Positions 1 to 6,529 of a DNA stretch of 13,752 nt are shown one piece after another. The DNA comes from Desulfovibrio sp. UBA2564. GTDB lineage: Bacteria > Desulfobacterota > Desulfovibrionia > Desulfovibrionales > Desulfovibrionaceae. Under the pieces are notes generated by a model. That model was not told where the DNA came from and searched no databases. It was given only the letters and a program-made list of their open reading frames with translations. Numbering within the stretch: the first letter of the stretch is position 1; the number at the start of each line of letters is the position of its first letter. The stretch is taken from assembly GCA_002340305.1 (NCBI GenBank), contig DDLU01000186.1, positions 1-13,752 of the forward strand, read 5' to 3'. The position numbers were made by a program, and so were the translations under genes.

Positions 1-227
1 GCATTAGGAGCAACAGTAATATTTTCAGCCTGCCCAGCCTGCTCAAGGGCCTCCCTGACAACCTTTGTAGCATAGCCGGTCAATTCTCCATCAAAAGAAT
101 AGCTGTATGGCGGATAATCAGTCGTTACAACCTCAAGCCCCCACTCTCCGGCATAGATCATACCGGAGGCAGAAAAAAGCTGAATAAATATCAGCACAAA
201 AAACGACCAACCTATCCGCCTGAGCAT
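1..227 (-). CDS. periplasmic solute-binding protein, family 3 (5' part only)
   Basis: This is the first 75 codons of a gene that runs off the left edge. It starts at an ATG (227-225) and stays open to the window end. Residues 1-27 form a signal peptide (MLRRIGW, a hydrophobic stretch, then a cleavage region near YAGEW). The mature start has the pattern of family 3 extracellular solute-binding proteins: a beta strand ending VVTTDYPPYSY, then DGELTGYATKVVREALEQAG. Such proteins bind amino acids or related small solutes in the periplasm for ABC transporters, or act as sensory domains. The start lies 15 bases beyond the cutA stop, so the two are probably cotranscribed. The ribosome site is weak (ATAGGTA). 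The ligand cannot be told from this fragment. Confidence 0.72.
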   Translation of the reverse strand, partial: MLRRIGWSFFVLIFIQLFSASGMIYAGEWGLEVVTTDYPPYSYSFDGELTGYATKVVREALEQAGQAENITVAPN

Positions 228-242
228 TATTTACCTATCATA

Positions 243-557
243 TTATTTCGTATGGCTTTTCACCCATTCAAAAAACTCATCATTACCCTGTTCTGATTCA
301 AGAGCAACAATGGCAGGACAATCATAGGTATGAATATTTTTCACAGTCTGGATCAGTTTCTCCACCAGCCCCGGCGTGGTTTTGGCAATGAGCACGGCTT
401 CATCTGAACGCTCAAGCTTTCCCTCCCACCAGTACATGGATTCCATTTTATCAAAAATATTCACGCAAGCAGCAAGATTGCGCATAAGCAACTCACCGCC
501 GATTTCACGAGCTTCTTCTGCATCGCCACAAGTAATGTAGACCAACATTATGGACAT
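243..557 (-). CDS. cutA: CutA-type divalent-cation tolerance protein
   Basis: The gene encodes 104 residues, the usual length for CutA1, a small trimeric cytoplasmic protein linked to copper/divalent-cation tolerance whose exact role is still unsettled. Family features seen are the start LVYITCGDAEEAREI, the central LAACVNIFDKMESMYWWEGKLERSDEAVLIAKT, and the C-terminal HTYDCPAIVALESEQGNDEFFEWV. The ATG at 557 is preceded by AAGGGGA at suitable spacing, which favours it over the in-frame ATG at 548. The gene is followed 15 bases later by the solute-binding protein gene. The cytochrome gene lies 120 bases upstream on the same strand. A near copy of the first codons occurs 110 bases upstream (see the repeat feature). 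Confidence 0.93.
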   Translation of the reverse strand: MSIMLVYITCGDAEEAREIGGELLMRNLAACVNIFDKMESMYWWEGKLERSDEAVLIAKTTPGLVEKLIQTVKNIHTYDCPAIVALESEQGNDEFFEWVKSHTK

Positions 558-660
558 GTGGTCCCCTTATGTAAAAATTAAGAATTAATTTCTTCATAAA
601 ATAAAACTTTATTTATTTTACGAATGCCGCAATCACCTTTAATAATGTAGACCAACGTTA
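533..660. repeat. imperfect direct repeat of the cutA start region
   Basis: Bases 531-550 (the first codons of cutA, read on the other strand) recur at 641-660 with 18 of 20 identical and an uninterrupted 14-base core (TAATGTAGACCAAC). Weaker similarity continues on the far side (GGCGAT against GGTGAT on the cutA strand). The upstream copy is not in a gene. The segment between them also holds an A/T-only 9-base inverted repeat (597-605 and 612-620). It may be a remnant of a local duplication of the cutA 5' end. Confidence 0.5.
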
Positions 661-677
661 ATGGGATTACGTTATCT

Positions 678-965
678 TTACTCACAAACAGGACCTGCAC
701 CGGGTTTGGCATTTGCAAGATAATTGCTGATAGCATCAAGTTCGTCAGCAGTGATAGTCATGCCCATCTCAGCCATGCGCCGGTTGGTTTTCTCCCATGC
801 TGCGAGATCTTTTTTACCCAGACCGCGACAGATACGTTTCATGCTATGACAACTGCCGCATTTAGCCAACACAAGTCCCGAACCGTCTGCTGCGCCGGAA
901 ACAGACAATCCAAAACCGGAAATAGTAAAAAGAGCTGCAACCACCAAACTCAATGCTGTCTTCAT
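678..965 (-). CDS. small periplasmic monohaem cytochrome c
   Basis: The gene encodes 95 residues. Residues 1-25 are a signal peptide with cleavage likely near SGA/AD, so the protein should be exported to the periplasm. The haem-attachment motif CGSCH is at residues 36-40. The likely distal Met ligand lies in RRMAEMGM (Met64, Met67 or Met69), followed by TITADELDAISNYLA, the usual last helix of class I cytochromes. The mature protein is about 70 residues, at the small end of the class. Two extra cysteines (Cys46, and Cys94 as the penultimate residue) could form a disulfide. A clear GGAGG lies 7 bases before the ATG. Its redox partner is unknown. It differs from the sequence I recall for D. vulgaris cytochrome c553. 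Confidence 0.85.
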   Translation of the reverse strand: MKTALSLVVAALFTISGFGLSVSGAADGSGLVLAKCGSCHSMKRICRGLGKKDLAAWEKTNRRMAEMGMTITADELDAISNYLANAKPGAGPVCE

Positions 966-1032
966 TTCAAATCCTCCACTTCAGTTTGTATTAAATGATA
1001 CATGATTTGACATGAACGGCAACATTTATCAG

Positions 1033-1070
1033 GCTGTTGAAAACAGCAATCTAACCGCGACATGTTAGAT
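1033..1070. promoter_or_regulatory. two adjacent inverted repeats upstream of nth
   Basis: In the 148-base gap between the divergent cytochrome and nth genes are two back-to-back inverted repeats. The first is GCTGTT-gaa-AACAGC (1033-1047). The second is ATCTAAC, 8 bases, GTTAGAT (1049-1070). Both are perfect in the arms. Neither is followed by a T run, so neither is a typical terminator. They could be operator or leader structures for the nth operon. No convincing -35/-10 pair was found nearby. Confidence 0.35.
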
Positions 1071-1113
1071 GATTGTAAGTTACAAAAAGAAATGATAGCC
1101 CACAGCATACATT

Positions 1114-1776
1114 ATGAAAAGGAAAAAACCTGATAAAGAAAAACTGCAAAGGGCAACTGAAATCTACGATCGACTGATCAAAAGATATCCTGATCCCGAA
1201 CCGGAATTAGACTGGTCCAATGCTTGGGAACTTATGGTTGCTACGGCTCTTGCGGCCCAGTGCACTGATGTGCGGGTCAACAAGGTTACACCGGATCTTT
1301 TCCGCCGCTGGCCCGGACCGGAAGAAATGAACGAAGCGGATTTAGCTGAAATCGAAGACGTGATCAGATCCACCGGACTTTTCCGTAACAAGGCCAAGAA
1401 CCTTAAAGGCGCAGCGGCAGTGGTCATAAATGAGTTTGGCGGCGAAATGCCCCGGACCATGAAAGATATGATCAAACTACCCGGAGTTGCCCGCAAAACC
1501 GCAAACATCGTGCTCTCCAACGCCATGAGTGTTCACGAAGGGGTTGCCGTTGATACACACGTGAAACGGCTTTCATTTCGAATGGGCTTAACCGAAAGCA
1601 CCAATCCAAATGTAATTGAAAAAGACCTGATGCCGCTTTTCAAACGCGAGAACTGGGGCGATGCCAACCATGTTCTGGTCCTCTACGGGCGCGAAATCTG
1701 CTCCGCCAGAAGCCCCAAATGCGACATCTGTGAACTTAACGATATCTGTCCGCAAAACGGAATTGAGAAAAAATAA
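1114..1776 (+). CDS. nth: endonuclease III (DNA glycosylase/AP lyase)
   Basis: The enzyme removes oxidised pyrimidines from DNA and cuts at the abasic site in base-excision repair. The 220 residues match the family length (E. coli 211). The helix-hairpin-helix LPGVARKTA is at 122-130, with Lys128 as the expected nucleophile. VAVDTH carries the catalytic Asp147. The C-terminal [4Fe-4S] motif is Cys196-x6-Cys203-x2-Cys206-x5-Cys212, the spacing of E. coli Nth. The N-terminal motif ALAAQCTDVRVN is also typical. The ATG at 1114 has no good ribosome site, but no better in-frame start is visible. The stop TAA shares its last base with the tgt ATG. This is the first gene of the nth-tgt-ydcF operon. 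Confidence 0.96.
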   Translation: MKRKKPDKEKLQRATEIYDRLIKRYPDPEPELDWSNAWELMVATALAAQCTDVRVNKVTPDLFRRWPGPEEMNEADLAEIEDVIRSTGLFRNKAKNLKGAAAVVINEFGGEMPRTMKDMIKLPGVARKTANIVLSNAMSVHEGVAVDTHVKRLSFRMGLTESTNPNVIEKDLMPLFKRENWGDANHVLVLYGREICSARSPKCDICELNDICPQNGIEKK

Positions 1777-2912
1777 TGAGTGAAGAAAAAAAGAAACCAG
1801 GAACTTTTACCATCCATGCCACCGACGGCCATGCACGCCGGGGCACCCTTGTAACCGCCCATGGTGAAATCCAGACTCCGGTCTACATGCCTGTTGGTAC
1901 TCAGGGAGCTGTTAAAGCTGTTTCCCAGCGTGATCTGAAAGAGATCAACTCCCAGATTATCCTTGGTAACACTTACCACCTCTATCTGCGCCCCGGTGAT
2001 GAACTCATTGCGCGCCGTGGCGGCCTGCATAAATTCGCAAACTGGGATAAACCCATCCTCACCGACAGCGGCGGATTTCAGGTTTTCAGCCTTGAATCCA
2101 TCCGTAAAATCACTGAACAGGGCGTGGAGTTCCGTTCTTACATTGACGGATCAAAACATTTCTTTTCCCCGGAAAAAGTCATCTCCATCCAGAACAACAT
2201 CGGTTCAGACATTATGATGGTTCTCGATGAATGTGTCGGTTACGGACACGACCGCGACTACACTGCCAAATCCCTTGAGATGACCACCCGCTGGGCCAAA
2301 CGCTGCCGTGATGCCTATCCCATAGGTTCCGGCGACCAGCTCATGTTCGGTATTGTACAGGGCGGATTCCACAAAGACCTGCGTGAAGTTTCACTCGAGC
2401 AGCTCCGTGAAATCCCCTTTGAAGGATTCGCTATCGGCGGTCTGAGCGTTGGTGAACCTATCCCGGACATGTACGATATTTTACAGCATATCGGTCCTAA
2501 ACTGCCGGAGGAGAAGCCCCGTTATCTTATGGGTGTTGGAACCCCGCTGGATATCCTCGAAGGTATCGCCAACGGCGTAGACATGTTCGACTGCGTGCTG
2601 CCTACAAGGAATGCCCGTAACGGTACCATGTACACCAGCCTCGGCAAGGTCAACATCAAACGGGCCCAGTACCGCGAGGACGATTCACCGCTGGATCCTA
2701 ATTGTGACTGCTATACCTGCCGTAATTTCAGCAAAGCCTATCTGCGTCACCTGTACACAGCCAAGGAACTGCTCTCCAGCCAGTTAAACTCGATTCACAA
2801 CCTGCGCTTCTTCCTCAAGCTTACCGAGGAAGCAAGGGGAGCAATTGAACAGGGTAAATTCGCTGATCTACGCAAAAAGTACGAAGCAGTTTACGAATCA
2901 CCAGTTAAATAA
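1776..2912 (+). CDS. tgt: queuine tRNA-ribosyltransferase (tRNA-guanine transglycosylase)
   Basis: The enzyme exchanges guanine 34 of GUN-anticodon tRNAs for the queuosine precursor preQ1. At 378 residues it matches bacterial Tgt. The catalytic residues are visible: Asp97 in TDSGGFQVFSL, and the nucleophile Asp272 in GVDMFDCVLPTRNARNG. Zinc ligands are Cys310, Cys312, Cys315 and His341, with the 26-residue Cys-to-His spacing of the Zymomonas enzyme. Also present are the base-pocket motifs DECVGYG and GIVQGG. The ATG overlaps the nth stop by one base (TAATG) with only a weak ribosome site, which suggests translational coupling. No other queuosine-pathway gene is in the window. Confidence 0.97.
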   Translation: MSEEKKKPGTFTIHATDGHARRGTLVTAHGEIQTPVYMPVGTQGAVKAVSQRDLKEINSQIILGNTYHLYLRPGDELIARRGGLHKFANWDKPILTDSGGFQVFSLESIRKITEQGVEFRSYIDGSKHFFSPEKVISIQNNIGSDIMMVLDECVGYGHDRDYTAKSLEMTTRWAKRCRDAYPIGSGDQLMFGIVQGGFHKDLREVSLEQLREIPFEGFAIGGLSVGEPIPDMYDILQHIGPKLPEEKPRYLMGVGTPLDILEGIANGVDMFDCVLPTRNARNGTMYTSLGKVNIKRAQYREDDSPLDPNCDCYTCRNFSKAYLRHLYTAKELLSSQLNSIHNLRFFLKLTEEARGAIEQGKFADLRKKYEAVYESPVK

Positions 2913-3556
2913 TGAAAGTTATCAGATCGTTACTAACGCTGATTGGAGCACTGACCGTAGCCGGAATACTGGCGGCGGCGGTGCTCTTTTTCTTTGCTCC
3001 CGCCCTGCTTCACCACGAGGACCAGCTTGAAAAAGCCGATGCCATTGTGGTTTTGGGAGGGCACTACTACCGCCCGGTATATGCCGCAGACCTTTATAGT
3101 CAAGGCTATGCTCCGCTGGTTTTATCCAGCAAACCCGTGGTAAATCCTGAAATTGAAGAAGTGCGTAACTTGGGGATAAATTTCCCGTATCAATGGGAAC
3201 TATTTCGCGATGTGCTGCTGCAGAAAGGAGTGCCTGCGGATAAAATCCAATTTTTCGGTGAAGCCAACATCAGCACCCTTGATGAAGCGGAAAAACTGAA
3301 AGCAAAACTTACACCGCAAATCAAATCCATCATACTGGTGACTTCCCCCATGCATACCCGCCGCGCAGGTATCGTATTCAGGGAAACCCTGCCCCAGAAC
3401 ATCAAAATTATCGTTGTCGGTACGCCTTATCAGAAAATACCGGACAAATGGTGGACAAACTTCCGGGCTGCTCCCTTCGTAGTGCTGGAAGTTGCCAAGA
3501 CACTTTATTATGAAATTGGCGGAGATTTCAGACGTTCTGAATCCAACGCAAACTAA
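2912..3556 (+). CDS. YdcF/SanA-like DUF218 membrane-anchored protein
   Basis: The 214-residue protein has one N-terminal membrane segment (about residues 5-29) and then a DUF218 (YdcF/ElyC/SanA) domain. Family signatures are ADAIVVLGGHYYRPVYAADLYSQG, ISTLDEAEKL, and IILVTSPMHTRRAGIVFRE. Some family members affect envelope integrity or peptidoglycan-lipid carrier balance, but no biochemical reaction can be assigned from sequence. The domain is probably on the periplasmic face. The ATG overlaps the tgt stop by one base and lacks a ribosome site of its own, so it is probably translated by coupling. It is the last gene of the operon, ending 2 bases before the shared terminator stem. Confidence 0.85.
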   Translation: MKVIRSLLTLIGALTVAGILAAAVLFFFAPALLHHEDQLEKADAIVVLGGHYYRPVYAADLYSQGYAPLVLSSKPVVNPEIEEVRNLGINFPYQWELFRDVLLQKGVPADKIQFFGEANISTLDEAEKLKAKLTPQIKSIILVTSPMHTRRAGIVFRETLPQNIKIIVVGTPYQKIPDKWWTNFRAAPFVVLEVAKTLYYEIGGDFRRSESNAN

Positions 3557-3558
3557 AA

Positions 3559-3589
3559 AATCCCTTCCATAAATTTCATGGAAGGGATT
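3559..3589. terminator. bidirectional intrinsic terminator
   Basis: A perfect 12-base inverted repeat (AATCCCTTCCAT and its complement, 3559-3570 and 3578-3589) with a 7-base loop lies between the convergent ydcF and cooC genes. On the minus strand the stem is followed by six Ts, so it is a strong terminator for cooS-cooC. On the plus strand it is followed by CACTTTTCT, a weaker U tract, but it probably also ends the nth operon. Confidence 0.88.
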
Positions 3590-3596
3590 CACTTTT

Positions 3597-4385
3597 CTAT
3601 GTCTTGGCCATTTTCTGTAACGAGCTGGCTATCATTTCCATCTTTGCGTCGATCTCAACCGACTCAGGAAGGTTAAGTACACTGCCGTCAGACATTTGTC
3701 GCTCAACCAACCCCGGTAGCTGCGGCAGTGTGAACTGTTTTTCAGGCAGATACTCAAGTTTAGGAGGCTCACCGCCCAGATAGCGGTTGATTACCAACAC
3801 CTGATTATCAAGGCCGAGTTCCGAAGCCATGCGCCCTACTTCCGAGGCAGTCTGAAAACTGCGCATGGAAGGTTCGCTGACCACAACTATCCCGTCCACA
3901 TGCATAGCGGTCCCGCGACCGAGGTGTTCAACACCGGCCTCAAGATCAACAAGCACGCAATCATCACTGTCCATGACAATATGAGCCAGCAAAGCCTTGA
4001 GCAAAGCATTGGCATCGCAGGCACAACCGCCTCCGGCATTGGAAAGACCGCCCATTACCAGCAGCCTTTTCTTTCCCGGCTCAACACCGGGAAACGGCTC
4101 CTCGAAAAGAGGCAGTTCAACAGCCAATTCTTCAGGCAAATCACCAACATCTGGATTGAGATTAAGGAAACCTTCCTCATGAATGCGTTCCCGGACAAGA
4201 TCGGTACGTGATGCGACCGGATCAGGCAGTGCTCCGGCATCAAGTCCGGAAGCCTGCCCCAGAGACAATGCCGTATCAGCATCAATCAGCCAGACATTCT
4301 GTCCTCTGCGGGCCATCCAATCAGCCATCCATGAAGTGATGGAAGTCTTCCCTACGCCGCCTTTCCCTGCAAATGCCAGCTTCAT
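3597..4385 (-). CDS. cooC: CO dehydrogenase nickel-insertion ATPase CooC
   Basis: CooC is a cytoplasmic dimeric ATPase of the MinD/SIMIBI class that supports nickel insertion into the C-cluster of CooS. The 262 residues start with a deviant Walker A GKGGVGKT (residues 7-14), with Asp36 in LIDAD. The metal-binding CXC motif (Cys121, Cys123 in GGGCACDAN) corresponds to Cys112/Cys114 of Carboxydothermus CooC1. DLEAGVEHLGRG (147-158) is the Walker B/switch region. The ATG at 4385 is 9 bases after the cooS stop and preceded by GGGAAT, so the two genes form one operon. The gene ends at the bidirectional terminator. No cooT or cooJ follows, so CooC may be the only dedicated nickel factor here. Confidence 0.95.
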   Translation of the reverse strand: MKLAFAGKGGVGKTSITSWMADWMARRGQNVWLIDADTALSLGQASGLDAGALPDPVASRTDLVRERIHEEGFLNLNPDVGDLPEELAVELPLFEEPFPGVEPGKKRLLVMGGLSNAGGGCACDANALLKALLAHIVMDSDDCVLVDLEAGVEHLGRGTAMHVDGIVVVSEPSMRSFQTASEVGRMASELGLDNQVLVINRYLGGEPPKLEYLPEKQFTLPQLPGLVERQMSDGSVLNLPESVEIDAKMEMIASSLQKMAKT

Positions 4386-4394
4386 ACTATTCCC

Positions 4395-6272
4395 CTACTC
4401 GCTCAGACCGAGGCCCTTACGCTTAGCCTTAATCCTTTCATCAAACAACTCAGCAGCTTTGACCGGATCCGGTTCAATGACAAAGGAAGCACCGACCAGA
4501 TCTTCGAGACCGGAGACAGCAATGTTAGTCACTGTTTCAGAACCGAGAATATTCGGCGGATGACCTAGGTGGGTATAAATACCGCTGGCGACAGCATAAA
4601 GGCCGATGGCAGCAGCTTTTTCAGAATACCACTCAGGAGAAGATGCGCCCACAGGCAGATCACTGATGTCCACATCAAGTGCATCTGCAAGAGCGGCACA
4701 AAGTTGCAGGATGCGGGCATTATCAACACAGGAACCGTAATGGAGCACCGGAGGAATACCCAATGCACCACAAACCTTCTTAAGTCCCGGCCCAGCCATT
4801 TCAATGGCATCGGGAACCAATAGTCCGGCCTTACCTGCGGCAGTTGTTACACAACCGGTAACCAGTACAAGAATATCTTTCTTAATCAATTCCCTGGCAA
4901 GGCCCACGTTCATGGAGTCCTGCTGGAACTTGGGGTTGTTACAACCGACAATACCTACCGCGCCGCGAATATCCCCGGCAGCAATGGCCTGCACCAGCGG
5001 ATCAAGAGAACCGCCCAGAGCGGAAATGACGGCTTCATTGGAGAATCCGGTCATGATCTCAACGGGTTCGCAGGGAATGTCTACGCGGGATGCATCACGC
5101 TCAGCGTATGCTTTCACTGCCAGCCGTACGATCTCAGTAGCCTGCTCATAAGCATTATGCGGATGGATATCGAAATGAGTAGCACCGGTAAAACGGGCTT
5201 TAGCTGCGGTATCGATGAATCTGGTATGATAACAGCCGGAAATCTGCACCAGACTGGGCATGATGCACTGATAGTCAACAACCACAGCTTCAACAGCCCC
5301 GGTCAGGATCGCCAGCTCGGTCATAAGGTGGTTCCCCGCCATGGGAATGCCCTTACGCATAAGCAATTCGTTACCGGTACAGCACAGACCTGCGATGTTG
5401 ATGCCTGCCGCTCCGGCGGCTTCAGCCTCGGCAACAATTTCAGGATCGCGGGAAGCTGCCAGAATCATCTCGGAAACCACGGGATTGTGTCCGTGCACGA
5501 GAATATTAACCTTGTCTTCCTTGATAACACCAAGGTTGGCAGTAGACATGGACGGGGTCGGGGTTCCGAAAATAACATCGGAAAGCTCGGTACCGATCAT
5601 GGAACCGCCCCAGCCATCGGAAAGGGAAGTTCGGGCCGCATGGATGAGAGTATTAGGCGCATCGTTATCACAGCCCATGTGGGTACGGTGCATCATCTCG
5701 GCAATTTCACGGTCAATACCGCGCGGGGTCATGCCCAGCTTGTCCCAGATGTCCTTTCGCTTCTGCGGGACACGGGAAAGAAAAGAAACCTGCTTTTTAC
5801 GACTTCCGAAGTCACCGAAGAAACATTCCACTGCATCACGGGCAATATCCTTAATATCGCGGCCTTCGGTTTCAATACCGACCTCAGCGGAAATACGGCG
5901 CAGCTTTTCCTCATCAGTAATTTTGTAATCTTTGGTCTCACCTTCAATAATTGCTTCCAGCACCTCAATCAGGTCACGACCGTGGTCGGAGTGTCCGGCA
6001 GAACCGCCAGCCACAAAACGACCGAAATTTCGCGCTACAACAACATCCGCATCAGCACCGCATACGCCGCGCGGGGCTTTGGGGGTGATCTTACACGGCC
6101 CCATGGTACAGATACGGCAACTTGTTCCAAGCTCACAGAATTTACAGTGCGGAGTCTGTTTTTGCAACCTTTCGTGTACAGTTTCAATGCCCTCGGCACG
6201 TGCTTTGTTAATCATTGCACGGGCATCATCCCAAATAGTCAGTTCTTCAGCCGGACGGGGTTCTTTCGCCAT
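4395..6272 (-). CDS. cooS: anaerobic Ni-Fe carbon monoxide dehydrogenase, catalytic subunit CooS
   Basis: CooS interconverts CO and CO2 in the cytoplasm as a homodimer. It has 625 residues from the ATG at 6272. An ATG two codons upstream (6278) is only 2 bases from the GGGAGG, whereas 6272 has 8-base spacing and is preferred. C-cluster ligands are all present: His262, Cys298, Cys336, Cys444, Cys474 and Cys515, with Lys552 as the catalytic lysine and His94/His97 in the proton path. B-cluster cysteines are Cys52, Cys55, Cys60 and Cys71. The D-cluster motif is Cys43-x2-Cys46 rather than Cys-x7-Cys, as in D. vulgaris CODH, which carries a [2Fe-2S] cluster there. No acetyl-CoA synthase gene is adjacent. 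Expression is probably controlled from the CooA site at 6364-6381. Confidence 0.97.
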   Translation of the reverse strand: MAKEPRPAEELTIWDDARAMINKARAEGIETVHERLQKQTPHCKFCELGTSCRICTMGPCKITPKAPRGVCGADADVVVARNFGRFVAGGSAGHSDHGRDLIEVLEAIIEGETKDYKITDEEKLRRISAEVGIETEGRDIKDIARDAVECFFGDFGSRKKQVSFLSRVPQKRKDIWDKLGMTPRGIDREIAEMMHRTHMGCDNDAPNTLIHAARTSLSDGWGGSMIGTELSDVIFGTPTPSMSTANLGVIKEDKVNILVHGHNPVVSEMILAASRDPEIVAEAEAAGAAGINIAGLCCTGNELLMRKGIPMAGNHLMTELAILTGAVEAVVVDYQCIMPSLVQISGCYHTRFIDTAAKARFTGATHFDIHPHNAYEQATEIVRLAVKAYAERDASRVDIPCEPVEIMTGFSNEAVISALGGSLDPLVQAIAAGDIRGAVGIVGCNNPKFQQDSMNVGLARELIKKDILVLVTGCVTTAAGKAGLLVPDAIEMAGPGLKKVCGALGIPPVLHYGSCVDNARILQLCAALADALDVDISDLPVGASSPEWYSEKAAAIGLYAVASGIYTHLGHPPNILGSETVTNIAVSGLEDLVGASFVIEPDPVKAAELFDERIKAKRKGLGLSE

Positions 6273-6363
6273 TAACATATCCTCCCTGTTTTGCCGGGAG
6301 CATACAAATACCGCCCCCGAACCATTCCTGTTAAACTAACCTAACAAGTCTGACATAATCTGT

Positions 6364-6381
6364 TTGTCGGATAGCCGACAA
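6364..6381 (-). promoter_or_regulatory. CooA operator upstream of cooS
   Basis: The perfect palindrome TTGTCGG-4 bases-CCGACAA contains TGTCG-N6-CGACA, which fits the known CooA site of Rhodospirillum rubrum (TGTCA-N6-CGACA). Its centre is about 100 bases before the cooS start. If CooA binds as at class II promoters (centre near -43), transcription would start near 6329, leaving a leader of about 57 bases. A -10 box at that place is poor (TAGTTT), as expected of an activator-dependent promoter. A CooA-like gene lies just upstream. Confidence 0.82.
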
Positions 6382-6384
6382 AAG

Positions 6385-6515
6385 AAGTATATTTTTGATT
6401 TGTGGTACGCTTCGCGTTTTGATTATTTATTTTGCCTTCGGCGGACAGAGAAACTTTTAATAAGCTTCGCTACCAAAAACCTAAAATAAACGTTTCTTAG
6501 AATCGCATATTTTAA
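6385..6515. repeat. repeat-like intergenic tract with three CTTCG mini-hairpins
   Basis: Between the CooA operator and the end of cooA are three 9-base hairpin cores: CGC-TTC-GCG (6408-6416), GCC-TTC-GGC (6434-6442) and AGC-TTC-GCT (6463-6471), 26 and 29 bases apart, embedded in A/T-rich sequence. AGAAAC and GTTTCT flank the third core. The look of the segment resembles interspersed intergenic repeats I recall from Desulfovibrio genomes, but I could not check copy number. There is no U tract suited to a terminator for cooA. Confidence 0.4.
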
Positions 6516-6529
6516 CGATCAGCGACAGA

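Noticed and set aside
597..620. A/T-only 9-base inverted repeat between the cytochrome gene and cutA, considered as a terminator
   Set aside because: The stem has no G-C pair and would be too weak. It is more likely part of an A/T-rich promoter region, and no clear -35/-10 pair was found.
5341..5928. Second long plus-strand open frame opposite cooS
   Set aside because: Low-complexity Ser/Arg-rich translation, no family resemblance, fully inside cooS.
5157..6275. Long open frame (372 codons) on the plus strand opposite cooS
   Set aside because: It lies wholly antisense to cooS, whose product has every expected metal ligand. The antisense product shows no recognisable domain, and it is a by-product of cooS codon use.
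6273..6278. ATG at 6278 as the cooS start
   Set aside because: It is only 2 bases from the ribosome site, whereas the ATG at 6272 has ideal spacing. The choice changes only two residues.
6329..6346. TGTTA-8 bases-TAACA near the predicted cooS start as a second regulator site
   Set aside because: Arms are only 5 bases and A/T-rich with no symmetry inside. Chance is a sufficient explanation.
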